DNA of 14,697 bases from Desulfuromonadaceae bacterium GWB2_53_15 (GCA_001824455.1 MHXL01000043.1:1-14697), one strand, 5' to 3'. Counted from the stretch's first letter, positions 1-7,538 are shown. Made by a program: numbers and translations. The notes: a model not told the origin generated them from the letters alone.

Positions 1-1304
1 TGACTATTTTTCTTCTTATCTCGCTTGCCCTATCCTCTATTATCGGTACCGTTCTCCCCCAAGGACAACTGCCGCCGGAATACCTGGCCCAGATCAGTCC
101 CGTCAAACTTCAGATTTACTCGAAGCTTGGCTTCTTTGACATGTACCATTCCTGGTGGTTCATCGCGTTGCTGTATATCTTCAGCCTTAATCTAATCAGC
201 TGTTCCATAAAACGATTACCTCACGTCATTAAATTCATTACCGAGCCGACCCTCGTACTCGGTGAGACTATGAGAAACACTTTCACACTGAAAAAGGAAA
301 TTGCGTTTTCCACACCAATTGATGCGGGTCAGGAAAAACTGGCCGCGTTTTTGGGCAAGGAATTTGCTGCCCCGGTTATAAGCGAACATAGCGGTGAATA
401 CCACCTCTTCTCACAGAAAAGCGCCTGGTCCCGCCTGGGCGTGTATGTTGTCCATCTCAGCATACTGGTGATTTTTGTGGGCGCCATCATCGGATCGCTG
501 TTTGGATATAAGGGTTTTGTAACCATTGTCGAGGGATCCAGTATTTCCAGCGTCGAGGCACGTAACGGAAAGCAGATTCCCCTCGGCTTCGACCTGCGCT
601 GCGACCAATTCAGCGTGGCCTTCTACAACACAGGCGCCCCCAAAGAGTTCAAGAGTATCCTGACTGTCCTGGAAAACGGGCAACCCATCAAGGATTTCAC
701 CAATGTACGGGTTGTGGTAAACGATCCTCTGACCTACAAAGGTATAACCTTTTACCAGTCCAGCTACGGCCAAGCTACTGAAGGCGGTGAGCATTATTTC
801 ACCATGACGCCTCGCACTGGCGGCAATACTGAACGCTTTGCGCTTAGGGATGGCGATGCGGTTACATTCAAAGACGGCACCACATTCAAGCTTCTGGAGG
901 CCACACCGGAGGTTCGGCAGTTTATGCCCGAATTTTCTGGTCCAGCTGCCAGGGTAGAGGTAACAATCAAGGGGAAATCGCCGCAGACCTTTATTGTTTT
1001 GAAAAATTATCCCGAAATCAACGCTCAACGTGGTGATGAGTTGACATACAACTATGAAGGGTCAAATGCAAAAATGTACACCGGTTTGCAGGTAGCCAAG
1101 GATCCAGGCGTGTGGATTGTGTGGGTAGGGTGCACTCTGATGATTGTAGGAATTTTTGTTGCGTTTTTCATGTCGCACAAACGAGTTTGGGTCATCGTAT
1201 CCAAGGGGCATGCGCGCATGTATGGCAATGCCAGTAAAAACCAGGCTGGATTTCAGATGCAGTTTGAGGAATTAGCGGAAAAATTCACCAACTTGAAAAT
1301 ATAG
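1..1304 (+). CDS. resB: ResB/Ccs1, System II cytochrome c biogenesis protein (5' partial)
   Basis: With ResC/CcsA this membrane protein forms the System II synthetase that carries haem across the inner membrane and attaches it to apocytochromes c in the periplasm. The frame is already open at the window edge (first full codon at 3); 46 residues precede the first in-window Met at 141, so the true start lies upstream. The leading residues form the end of a first membrane segment followed by GTVLPQ, as in ResB proteins. A second segment follows (YHSWWFIALLYIFSLNLISC), then a third containing a His (VVHLSILVIFVGAIIG), a periplasmic domain of about 230 residues, and a final segment near the C-terminus (WIVWVGCTLMIVGIFVAFF). 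It is first in a run with resC and two multihaem cytochromes, which suggests service to those cytochromes. Family assignment is secure; the missing N-terminus is the only gap. Confidence 0.92.
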   Translation, partial: TIFLLISLALSSIIGTVLPQGQLPPEYLAQISPVKLQIYSKLGFFDMYHSWWFIALLYIFSLNLISCSIKRLPHVIKFITEPTLVLGETMRNTFTLKKEIAFSTPIDAGQEKLAAFLGKEFAAPVISEHSGEYHLFSQKSAWSRLGVYVVHLSILVIFVGAIIGSLFGYKGFVTIVEGSSISSVEARNGKQIPLGFDLRCDQFSVAFYNTGAPKEFKSILTVLENGQPIKDFTNVRVVVNDPLTYKGITFYQSSYGQATEGGEHYFTMTPRTGGNTERFALRDGDAVTFKDGTTFKLLEATPEVRQFMPEFSGPAARVEVTIKGKSPQTFIVLKNYPEINAQRGDELTYNYEGSNAKMYTGLQVAKDPGVWIVWVGCTLMIVGIFVAFFMSHKRVWVIVSKGHARMYGNASKNQAGFQMQFEELAEKFTNLKI

Positions 1305-1320
1305 AGGAGGTTACAACAGC

Positions 1321-2169
1321 ATGACGAGTTCGCTGCTTTTTAACGTGACAACACTTGCCTACATGGCATCCATGATCGCTTTTTTTGCTTTTCTTGCCAG
1401 CAAGAACAAATCTCTGGGATTAGCGGGAAGTGTAATAGCCTATGGTGGCCTTATCATTCAGACAGCCGCCATTGCACTACGCTGGAAAGAATCGTATGAC
1501 CTGGGTGTTGGTCATGCCCCGCTCTCAAATCTATATGAGTCGGTAGTGTTTTTCTCGTGGACCATTATCCTTATTTTTGCTTTCATCGACCTGAAGTATA
1601 AATATCGGATAATCGGGGCGTTCGTTGTCCCGTTTGCGCTGCTGGGAATGGCCTGGGCTCAACTGGGACTAAGTACCGGAATTGAACCACTGGTTCCCGC
1701 CCTGCAAAGCAACTGGCTGCTTTATCACGTCGTCACCTGTTTTCTCGGCTACGCTGCCTTTGCAGTGGCCTGCGGCATCTCAATAATGTATCTCATCAAG
1801 GCAACACATGAGGAGGGAAACACTACTGGCTCTGCAGGCGGAATCATGAGCATGTTCCCGCCAATCAAGGTGCTTGACGACCTGAATTACCGGGCCATCA
1901 TGATCGGCTTCCCCTTGCTGACGCTGGGCATTATTACCGGTGCCGCCTGGGCCAACTACGCCTGGGGAACCTATTGGAGCTGGGATCCCAAGGAGACCTG
2001 GTCGCTGATTGTCTGGTTTGTGTATGCCGCCTTTCTGCACGCACGCTTTACCAGAGGATGGGTTGGCAAACGGGCCGCCTGGCTCTCCATTATCGGGTTT
2101 GCCGCCACTATTTTCTGTTATCTGGGTGTCAACCTCTTCCTGTCGGGCTTGCACAGCTACGGCAAGTAG
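1321..2169 (+). CDS. ccsA: ResC/CcsA (CcsB-type) cytochrome c biogenesis protein
   Basis: This is the haem-handling partner of ResB, a polytopic inner-membrane protein of 282 residues. The diagnostic tryptophan-rich WWD motif is at about residues 215-227 (WGTYWSWDPKETW), between membrane helices on the periplasmic side. Candidate haem-ligand histidines flank it: H136 (LLYHVV), H240 (FLHAR) and H278 near the C-terminus. About eight hydrophobic segments are visible, the normal layout for the family. The ATG at 1321 is preceded by an AGAGGAGG ribosome site at 1303-1310 that overlaps the resB stop, so the two are co-translated. The next gene, a multihaem cytochrome, begins 8 bp after this stop. 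Organisms with many cytochromes often carry several ResBC/CcsBA sets; this copy may be specialised for the adjacent cytochromes (inference). Confidence 0.95.
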   Translation: MTSSLLFNVTTLAYMASMIAFFAFLASKNKSLGLAGSVIAYGGLIIQTAAIALRWKESYDLGVGHAPLSNLYESVVFFSWTIILIFAFIDLKYKYRIIGAFVVPFALLGMAWAQLGLSTGIEPLVPALQSNWLLYHVVTCFLGYAAFAVACGISIMYLIKATHEEGNTTGSAGGIMSMFPPIKVLDDLNYRAIMIGFPLLTLGIITGAAWANYAWGTYWSWDPKETWSLIVWFVYAAFLHARFTRGWVGKRAAWLSIIGFAATIFCYLGVNLFLSGLHSYGK

Positions 2170-2177
2170 CGTTCTAT

Positions 2178-3188
2178 ATGAAAATGTCCACGCTATATAA
2201 CAGCGCGCTTATTGCTGCAGGCTACCTGATCATTCTATTGCTGATGACCGGGCAGAATACCAGTGCCGCCAGTTATGTTAATTGTGGCTGTCATCCATAC
2301 AAGGCCGAAAAACAATATCCTCACAAGCCGGTGGGCGAGGGTAAATGCGAATTGTGTCACAAACCATCCGGGCAGAAACACCCACGGTTTAAGAAGGAAG
2401 CCTTCCTGCTTACTGAAAACGGTAAATCAGGCCTGTGTAACGAATGCCATAAGCGGATGGACACGATGAAATATGTGCATGGCCCTGTAGGATCTGGTGA
2501 TTGCCTGGCATGCCATGACGCTCATCAAAGCGAAAACAAGTCGCTTCTCAAGGCACCCGGCGGACAACTCTGTTTCATGTGTCATGAAAAGTCGCAGTAT
2601 GACCGGAAATATCCGCATCCTCCTATTGCTGAAGGTAAATGCACCGGCTGCCACGACCCTCATCAGTCCAATGTCAAGTTCATGCTCAGAGGAGAGGGAA
2701 TGCAACTCTGTATTATCTGCCATGAAAATAGTATGTTTCAGGGTAAATCAGTACATGGTCCCATAAACAAGGGTGAATGCACGGCTTGTCATTCCACACA
2801 CGGCACTCAGTATCCACACCTTCTGAGAAAATACTTCGCTGAAGATTTTTACATGCCATTTAATAAGGAAAATTTCGATCTTTGTTTCGGTTGCCATAAC
2901 AATCAAATGGCTGATGATCTGCGCACCGACACCCAGACTAATTTAAGAAACGGGTTTTTCAACATCCACTATATCCACATCAATAAAAACGAGAAGGGAA
3001 GATCCTGCAAAGTCTGTCATGATCCGCATGCGGCTTCTCAACCTCGTCTCATATCTGCTAAGATTCCCGGATTTGGCAAATGGCAAATTCCTATTCGATT
3101 TACCAAGACCGATACCGGCGGTACATGCGTAGTTGGATGTCACAAACCAAAATCCTATGATCGAATCAACCCGGTAATCAATCCATGA
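2178..3188 (+). CDS. Exported multihaem cytochrome c with paired CXXCH repeats and two non-canonical haem motifs
   Basis: A 336-residue exported electron-transfer protein. An N-terminal hydrophobic stretch (residues 10-23) ending near TSAAS looks like a signal peptide. Nine canonical CXXCH motifs start at C57, C87, C109, C132, C155, C178, C201, C236 and C277. A CGCH (C36, CXCH) comes first and a CVVGCH (C317, CX3CH) comes last. The motifs fall into five doubled-CXXCH modules, most led by an H-x-P element (YPHKP, YVHGP, YPHPP, SVHGP) and with a CHxxH after the first haem of several pairs (CHDAH, CHDPH, CHSTH, CHDPH); these His are good distal ligands. The CX3CH fills the second slot of module five, so it probably binds haem. 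I chose the ATG at 2178 because the open frame extending further upstream lies inside ccsA and lacks a signal peptide. A similar neighbour follows. Periplasmic or outer-membrane carrier is likely; exact role unknown. Confidence 0.9.
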   Translation: MKMSTLYNSALIAAGYLIILLLMTGQNTSAASYVNCGCHPYKAEKQYPHKPVGEGKCELCHKPSGQKHPRFKKEAFLLTENGKSGLCNECHKRMDTMKYVHGPVGSGDCLACHDAHQSENKSLLKAPGGQLCFMCHEKSQYDRKYPHPPIAEGKCTGCHDPHQSNVKFMLRGEGMQLCIICHENSMFQGKSVHGPINKGECTACHSTHGTQYPHLLRKYFAEDFYMPFNKENFDLCFGCHNNQMADDLRTDTQTNLRNGFFNIHYIHINKNEKGRSCKVCHDPHAASQPRLISAKIPGFGKWQIPIRFTKTDTGGTCVVGCHKPKSYDRINPVINP

Positions 3189-4189
3189 AGTGTTTTGCAT
3201 TGCTGCATATAGCATCTCTCATACTACTTTTCCTGCTCGTGGCAGACAATACACCCGCATTTGCGGCTGTTGACTTCATTTATCCGGCACCCAGCACCTG
3301 GGTTAAAAGCAGCGGACATATGATTGTTAAATTCAATCAGACGGACCTGTCAGCGATCAGGGTTACTGTAAATGGACTCGCAAGCGATTTGATTGATGTC
3401 AGTTCCCCTGAATATCGAAAACTGTTTCGTGATTTCTTTATCGCTCAGGCCATCTGGGATAGTGGCAAAAACAGCGTCCTGATCGATTTATTCCGTGGTG
3501 GACAAAAAATAGAAAGCGCACATGCAGACTTTTTTTATGTTCCGCCCACATCATCCTTGCTGCCTCCCCCTGAATTCACTCCGGTCATTATGCATAAACC
3601 TGAAAAGGAACGTCTGTGTATTTCCTGCCACAACCTCAATCCAAAAAGAGAGCAGATGAATAGCAACATTGAAAAAGAAAATCCCTGCGTCTCTTGCCAC
3701 AAGAATATACTCGCTGCAAAATATGTGCATGGCCCGGCCGGCACCTATTCGTGCGCTTATTGCCATGCCAGCGAGGGAAAACCGAAACACGCGGTTCCCA
3801 AGCAGGGCGCTGCTCTCTGTTATGAATGCCATGCAGACATGTCAGTTCAGATAAATAAACGCAAGTACATACATGGACCGATTGAGGCGGGGATGTGCGA
3901 GGCGTGTCATGATTCACACGGTTCACAGAATGAATCCCAGTTGATCATGCCAATCAATGAGCTCTGCCTGTCGTGCCATGGCCATATCCGCACCCAGACC
4001 CATGTCGTAAGAACGACATCCGGCGAAGGTCATCCCTACAAAGGCAAACCTGATCCTGCCAAAAAAAGAACCGGCAAAACTATGAGTTGCATTTCCTGCC
4101 ACAACCCGCACGCGGGTGATGTGCGCTATTACTTTGTCAATAACGTTGATGACAGATTGAGTCTCTGCCAGATGTGTCACAACAAATAA
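3185..4189 (+). CDS. Octahaem cytochrome c with N-terminal beta-rich domain
   Basis: A 334-residue exported cytochrome. The signal peptide covers residues 1-27 (cleavage predicted after AFA). Residues about 28-120 carry no haem motif and look like a beta-sandwich or Ig-like domain (alternating hydrophobic strands, IRVTVNG, SVLIDLF), followed by a proline-rich linker (PPTSSLLPPPEF). The C-terminal part has eight CXXCH motifs starting at C145, C168, C190, C212, C238, C261, C302 and C328, arranged as four doubled-CXXCH modules with KYVHGP and KYIHGP leaders like those of the preceding gene. It overlaps the upstream stop by ATGA and no strong ribosome site is visible, so translation is probably coupled. 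The beta domain may dock the protein on a barrel, a lipoprotein or the cell surface (inference). I would not assign a named Geobacter orthologue with confidence; position matches the second cytochrome of omcE-type loci. Confidence 0.9.
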   Translation: MKCFALLHIASLILLFLLVADNTPAFAAVDFIYPAPSTWVKSSGHMIVKFNQTDLSAIRVTVNGLASDLIDVSSPEYRKLFRDFFIAQAIWDSGKNSVLIDLFRGGQKIESAHADFFYVPPTSSLLPPPEFTPVIMHKPEKERLCISCHNLNPKREQMNSNIEKENPCVSCHKNILAAKYVHGPAGTYSCAYCHASEGKPKHAVPKQGAALCYECHADMSVQINKRKYIHGPIEAGMCEACHDSHGSQNESQLIMPINELCLSCHGHIRTQTHVVRTTSGEGHPYKGKPDPAKKRTGKTMSCISCHNPHAGDVRYYFVNNVDDRLSLCQMCHNK

Positions 4190-4211
4190 AATCAATTAGA
4201 GGTAGCTTATA

Positions 4212-5297
4212 ATGAGAGGTCCCCTGTTAAAATGTGCCATTTTCGCTATATGCGCAGTTTTATTAAGCGCTTGCGCCTCAACACCGACCGCCGAGACGAA
4301 ACGTTACTTTTGGCCGCCACTTCCTGGAGAACCAAAAATTGAATGGATCGGGACCTACTCCAGCAATCTTGGCCTCAAGACCGAAGGTCCCTCATTATTC
4401 AACATGATTGTAGGCGAGGCAGACTCGATCAGTCTTGTGCGCCCCATAGCAATAGCTGCAGACAGCAAAGGAAGAGCTTTTGTAACAGACAACGAGAGCG
4501 CAACCACCTACATATTTGATTTCAAGCTACAAGATGTCACTACACTGGGCGGAGAAGCACTTGTCGGAGTTGTGCAGCATCTTACCGGGGTAGCAGTAGA
4601 TGGCCTCGATAACATCTATGTTTCTGATGCCAATTCGAGAAAAGTTCATGTAGTCAGTCCGGATAATCGGGTAATCAAGGTTCTTGACCTCTCAAAACAT
4701 GTGTCCCACATAGGTAAATTTACAATTGATAAAACCAGAAACCGACTGATACTGCCAGATCTCAGAGAGAACAAGATAGTTGTGACCGATCTTAACGGAA
4801 ATCTCCTTTTTTCTTTCGGTAAGCGAGGAGGCGGTGACGGAGAATTCCACCAACCACAAGGTGTCTCAGTAGAAAAAGACGGCACCATCGTCGTTGCCGA
4901 TTCTTTCAATGCCCGCATTCAACGCTTCACCCCACAGGGAGAGTTCAAGAGTAAATTTGGCAGGCGTGGTGATAGCCCGGGCGATTTTGCCATTATCAAG
5001 GGGGTTGCGGTTGACAGCGAAGACCATATCTACATTACCGATGGCAAACTAAACCAGTTTTCTATTTTTTCCAACAATGGCGATTTCCTGCTTAACATCG
5101 GTGGAACGTTTGCCTCGACTGGAGGAGCAAAACGGGACATCGGCGGTTTTCTTCTTCCCCAAGGCATATATATTGACCAGAATGATCGTATCTATGTTGT
5201 CGATCAACTGAACCGACGATTTCAAGTATATCAGTATTTGAATGACTCGTATCGTTCCCGGTTTCCGCTGCCGGCGATGCCCCGGGACGTTAAATAG
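4212..5297 (+). CDS. NHL-repeat (six-bladed beta-propeller) lipoprotein, copy 1
   Basis: A 361-residue predicted lipoprotein. The lipobox LLSAC puts the lipidated cysteine at C21, and the +2 residue is Ala rather than Asp, which favours outer-membrane sorting. After a short linker comes an aromatic motif RYFWPPLP..PKIEW (31-45), then NHL blades with repeated patterns such as GVAVDGLDNIYVSDA, DLNGNLLFSFG, GTIVVADSFNARIQRF, GVAVDSEDHIYITD and RIYVVDQLNRRFQVY. NHL propellers usually bind protein or other ligands rather than catalyse reactions. An AGAGG ribosome site lies about 9 bp before the ATG. It ends the resB-led operon and sits directly upstream of the OmcE-like gene, as an NHL gene does in omcE- and omcS-type loci (from memory). 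A role in cytochrome export, anchoring or filament assembly is plausible but unproven. A colinear paralogue lies on the other side of the tetrahaem gene. Confidence 0.9.
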   Translation: MRGPLLKCAIFAICAVLLSACASTPTAETKRYFWPPLPGEPKIEWIGTYSSNLGLKTEGPSLFNMIVGEADSISLVRPIAIAADSKGRAFVTDNESATTYIFDFKLQDVTTLGGEALVGVVQHLTGVAVDGLDNIYVSDANSRKVHVVSPDNRVIKVLDLSKHVSHIGKFTIDKTRNRLILPDLRENKIVVTDLNGNLLFSFGKRGGGDGEFHQPQGVSVEKDGTIVVADSFNARIQRFTPQGEFKSKFGRRGDSPGDFAIIKGVAVDSEDHIYITDGKLNQFSIFSNNGDFLLNIGGTFASTGGAKRDIGGFLLPQGIYIDQNDRIYVVDQLNRRFQVYQYLNDSYRSRFPLPAMPRDVK

Positions 5298-5405
5298 CCT
5301 CACACAACACGCCATTTAACCATATACCTTTTTTTATATGACGCTGCCACGGGATAATCAACCATAACCAGCTTGTTTTATTATGTTTTTTGTACCACAC
5401 AATTT

Positions 5406-5421
5406 AGGCATACCTTTTGCT
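5406..5421 (+). promoter_or_regulatory. Candidate sigma-54 (-24/-12) promoter of the tetrahaem cytochrome gene
   Basis: AGGCATACCTTTTGCT matches the sigma-54 consensus TGGCAC-N5-TTGCW at the invariant positions: GG at 5407-5408, exactly ten bases, then GC at 5419-5420, with a full TTGCT box. Transcription would begin near 5432, leaving a leader of about 150 nt. RpoN promoters need an enhancer-binding activator; I could not identify its site confidently. Confidence 0.65.
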
Positions 5422-5431
5422 TCTCTTTAAA

Positions 5432-5583
5432 AATAATTTTGTTTCTAAACAAATCTCGAGTACAGCATAAACACATAAATATTTATCAGAGGGGGGTACA
5501 TCAATTATACAAACATCACCATTTCAGTTAACTAGGCTTAAGTTTTTCAACAATCACTAATCCAGATCAAGAAAGGGAAAAAA
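5432..5583 (+). promoter_or_regulatory. Long AT-rich 5' leader of the tetrahaem cytochrome gene
   Basis: About 150 nt separate the predicted start of transcription from the ATG at 5584. The leader holds an inverted repeat, TTTGTTT/AAACAAA (5438-5444 and 5447-5453, 2-nt spacer), and a perfect 12-bp palindrome ATAAATATTTAT (5475-5486). It also has a purine tract AGAGGGGGG (5488-5496) resembling a ribosome site but with no usable start codon nearby. The real ribosome site is the AAGAAAGGG stretch just before 5578. No known riboswitch consensus is recognisable. The rest of the gap, 5298-5405, is AT-rich with a CATATA/TATATG inverted repeat (5321-5326 and 5335-5340) and no gene. Confidence 0.4.
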
Positions 5584-6267
5584 ATGAAAAAGATTCTACT
5601 GACAGCCGCACTTCTCGCAATTACCGTCGGCACTTCTTTTGCCGGAATCAAAAACACCAAGCACGACCTCAGCTCAGGCAGTTCTGCATCAGTTAAAGCC
5701 ACCAACTCGGACCAAATCTGTGTTTTCTGCCACACCCCACACAATGCCGTGCAGAGCGTACCGCTTTGGAACCGTAGCGCTGGAAGGGCCGCCGCTGATT
5801 TCAGGCTTTATACCTCCAGCAAGTCCCTCACCACCGTTGCAGGTGATGCCAAGCTTTTTGAAGACAGCCAGTCTCTGTTCTGTATGAACTGCCACGACGC
5901 CACTCTCGGTGAACTTGGTAGCCGTGTAAACAAACGCGCATTCACCAGTGATGGTGCTGCTATAAATGTAGCAGGTGCTTCCTGGGCCACCAGCAGCGCA
6001 AATCTGGGCAACAACCTGACCAATGACCACCCGGTCGGCTTCAGTTACGGCACGGCTGTAACCCAGGATTTAGGCGGGCTGAACGCAGCTTCAGCAGTTA
6101 AAACCGCTTTTGGCGAAAAGACTGTTTTCTTCAATGCAAATAATAATACTGTTACAGACAGCATGGAGTGCTCTTCATGCCACGCAGTGCATGACAACAC
6201 CTATACGCCGTTCCTGCGTACCACAAATTCCGGCAGCACGCTTTGCCTGGCATGTCACGCTAAGTAG
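5584..6267 (+). CDS. OmcE-like secreted tetrahaem cytochrome c (candidate nanowire subunit)
   Basis: A 227-residue secreted cytochrome. The signal peptide is residues 1-20 (cleavage SFA|GI). Four CXXCH motifs lie at C46-H50, C100-H104, C196-H200 and C221-H225. The only other histidines are H27 (NTKHDL), H53 (CHTPH), H149 (NDHPVG) and H203 (CHAVH), exactly enough for bis-His ligation of all four haems. The overall pattern (GI..TKHDL, ICVFCHTPHNA, PLWNR, NDHPVG, C-terminal CLACH) is that of the OmcE family, whose Geobacter member polymerises into extracellular haem wires. Residues 105-190 are rich in small, Ser/Thr and Asn residues. The upstream order resB-resC-cytochrome-cytochrome-NHL matches my memory of the omcE locus. 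It has its own sigma-54-type promoter and a strong terminator, so it is probably a single-gene, highly expressed unit. Tetrahaem assignment is certain; OmcE orthology and filament formation are inferred. Confidence 0.9.
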   Translation: MKKILLTAALLAITVGTSFAGIKNTKHDLSSGSSASVKATNSDQICVFCHTPHNAVQSVPLWNRSAGRAAADFRLYTSSKSLTTVAGDAKLFEDSQSLFCMNCHDATLGELGSRVNKRAFTSDGAAINVAGASWATSSANLGNNLTNDHPVGFSYGTAVTQDLGGLNAASAVKTAFGEKTVFFNANNNTVTDSMECSSCHAVHDNTYTPFLRTTNSGSTLCLACHAK

Positions 6268-6290
6268 TCCTAGCAGGTAAATATTTCCTT

Positions 6291-6320
6291 AAAAAGGGCG
6301 GATTCTTCCGCCCTTTTTTT
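6291..6320 (+). terminator. Intrinsic terminator after the tetrahaem cytochrome gene
   Basis: A stem AAAAGGGCGG / CCGCCCTTTT with a 6-nt loop (ATTCTT, 6302-6307) is followed by a T run. It begins about 24 bp after the stop codon at 6267. The adenine tract before the stem could also let it act on transcripts from the other strand. Confidence 0.92.
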
Positions 6321-6464
6321 ATGTACAATGGGTATGATCATGATATAAACGTAACTTTCTTGCATATTCTGGGATACAATCCTTGATCTTCGTGTTCCAA
6401 ATTTCGTCTGCTTAGTGCCTGATCTTTATTAGAGTCCAGCTTTTAAGTTACAGGATATCTCCAA

Positions 6465-7538
6465 ATGCATAATTTACGCCTCTACACCCTCATTGCAATG
6501 CTATTCCTCCTCTGCTCGGGATGCGCCATGAAGCCCGCGCCAACAAACGAGCGCTATTTTTGGCCACCCCTACCGGATCGTCCACGCATTGAATGGCTCC
6601 GCTCCTACAGCAGCCAACTCGACATGGATAAAACTGATTTGCAGCGGTTTAAAGCTGCCATTCTCGGGGATGACGCGCCGATTTCCCTCTTAAAACCGAT
6701 CGAGGTAAAATCAGACGTCACGCACAATAAGTTTTATGTATCTGACATTGGGGCGGCTTCCGTGTTTGTTTTCGATGTGAAGCAAAGAGAGGTACGCTTT
6801 CTACACCCTGGTGCAGACAGCCCTCCGATTGTGTACCCGCTCGGCTTGGCCCTGGACCAGGACGACAATCTGTATCTTCTGGAACGGCGCTTTAACAACA
6901 TTTTTGTATTCGACCAGAATGAACGGATGCTAAAAACTTTCAATATAGACAAAATTGCAAAAAAACCGGTTGGTTTGGCAATCAACAAGAAGAAAAAGCA
7001 ACTCTTCGTAACCGATGGAGCCGCCAACAAGGTTCATGTTCTCGACCTGAACGGCAATTTGCTGTTTTCCTTTGGAGGATCTGGTGAAACCAACGGCAGC
7101 TTCAACCTTCCGGTTGCCGTAGCAATCAACTCAAAGGGAGAAATTCTCGTTGCCGACACATTTAATGCACGGGTCCAGGCATTTGATGAAAATGGAGTGT
7201 TCCGGCGATCATTCGGCAAACGCGGTGATGGAACAGGAGATTTTCAGTTGATTAAATCCCTTGCAGTGGATTCGGATGACAACATATATGTCATTGATGG
7301 GCGGTCACACAAAATAATCATATTTAACACTGTTGGTGAGCTCTTATTGGTACTCGGAGATTATTATGCGGTTTCCAGCACCGGCAAGCGAGCACCAGGA
7401 GGGTTTGCCGTACCAGTAAGTATTGACATAGACAGTAATGACGTAATCCATGTAGTTGACCAACTCAACAGCCGTGTACAGGTATTTCAATATCTGTCGG
7501 ATGCGTACCTGAATAAGCATCCCTTAGAACACCACTAG
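6465..7538 (+). CDS. NHL-repeat (six-bladed beta-propeller) lipoprotein, copy 2
   Basis: A 357-residue predicted lipoprotein, colinear with the NHL lipoprotein upstream of the tetrahaem gene. The signal ends in LLCSGC with C20 as the lipidation site; Cys at -3 is a less usual lipobox residue. The same post-anchor motif follows (RYFWPPLP..PRIEW, 30-44), then the propeller with LDLNGNLLFSFG, ILVADTFNARVQAF, LAVDSDDNIYVIDG and VIHVVDQLNSRVQVFQY. The shared motifs along the full length indicate gene duplication. An AGGA ribosome site (6452-6455) precedes the ATG. The 197-bp upstream gap contains the terminator of the previous gene, and I see no convincing promoter after it; a degraded TTGCA half-site at 6360-6364 lacks the GG partner. 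It probably works with the OmcE-like cytochrome or the following barrel (inference from context). Confidence 0.9.
   Translation: MHNLRLYTLIAMLFLLCSGCAMKPAPTNERYFWPPLPDRPRIEWLRSYSSQLDMDKTDLQRFKAAILGDDAPISLLKPIEVKSDVTHNKFYVSDIGAASVFVFDVKQREVRFLHPGADSPPIVYPLGLALDQDDNLYLLERRFNNIFVFDQNERMLKTFNIDKIAKKPVGLAINKKKKQLFVTDGAANKVHVLDLNGNLLFSFGGSGETNGSFNLPVAVAINSKGEILVADTFNARVQAFDENGVFRRSFGKRGDGTGDFQLIKSLAVDSDDNIYVIDGRSHKIIIFNTVGELLLVLGDYYAVSSTGKRAPGGFAVPVSIDIDSNDVIHVVDQLNSRVQVFQYLSDAYLNKHPLEHH

Noticed and set aside
411..1028. Long open frame on the minus strand inside resB (205 codons)
   Set aside because: It lies antisense to a clear ResB domain, has no recognisable motif and no ribosome site, and is best explained as a shadow frame.
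1974..2177. Upstream extension of the first multihaem cytochrome into ccsA
   Set aside because: The extension overlaps the conserved WWD region of ccsA in another frame and would bury the signal peptide; ATG 2178 is the sensible start.
6348..6364. Third sigma-54 promoter upstream of the second NHL lipoprotein gene
   Set aside because: A TTGCA box is present, but the -24 position reads CG rather than GG and the rest of the upstream box does not match.
6360..6380. Sigma-70 promoter TTGCAT...TACAAT before the second NHL gene
   Set aside because: The spacing between the two hexamers is only 9 bp; with 17-bp spacing the -35 sequence is poor.
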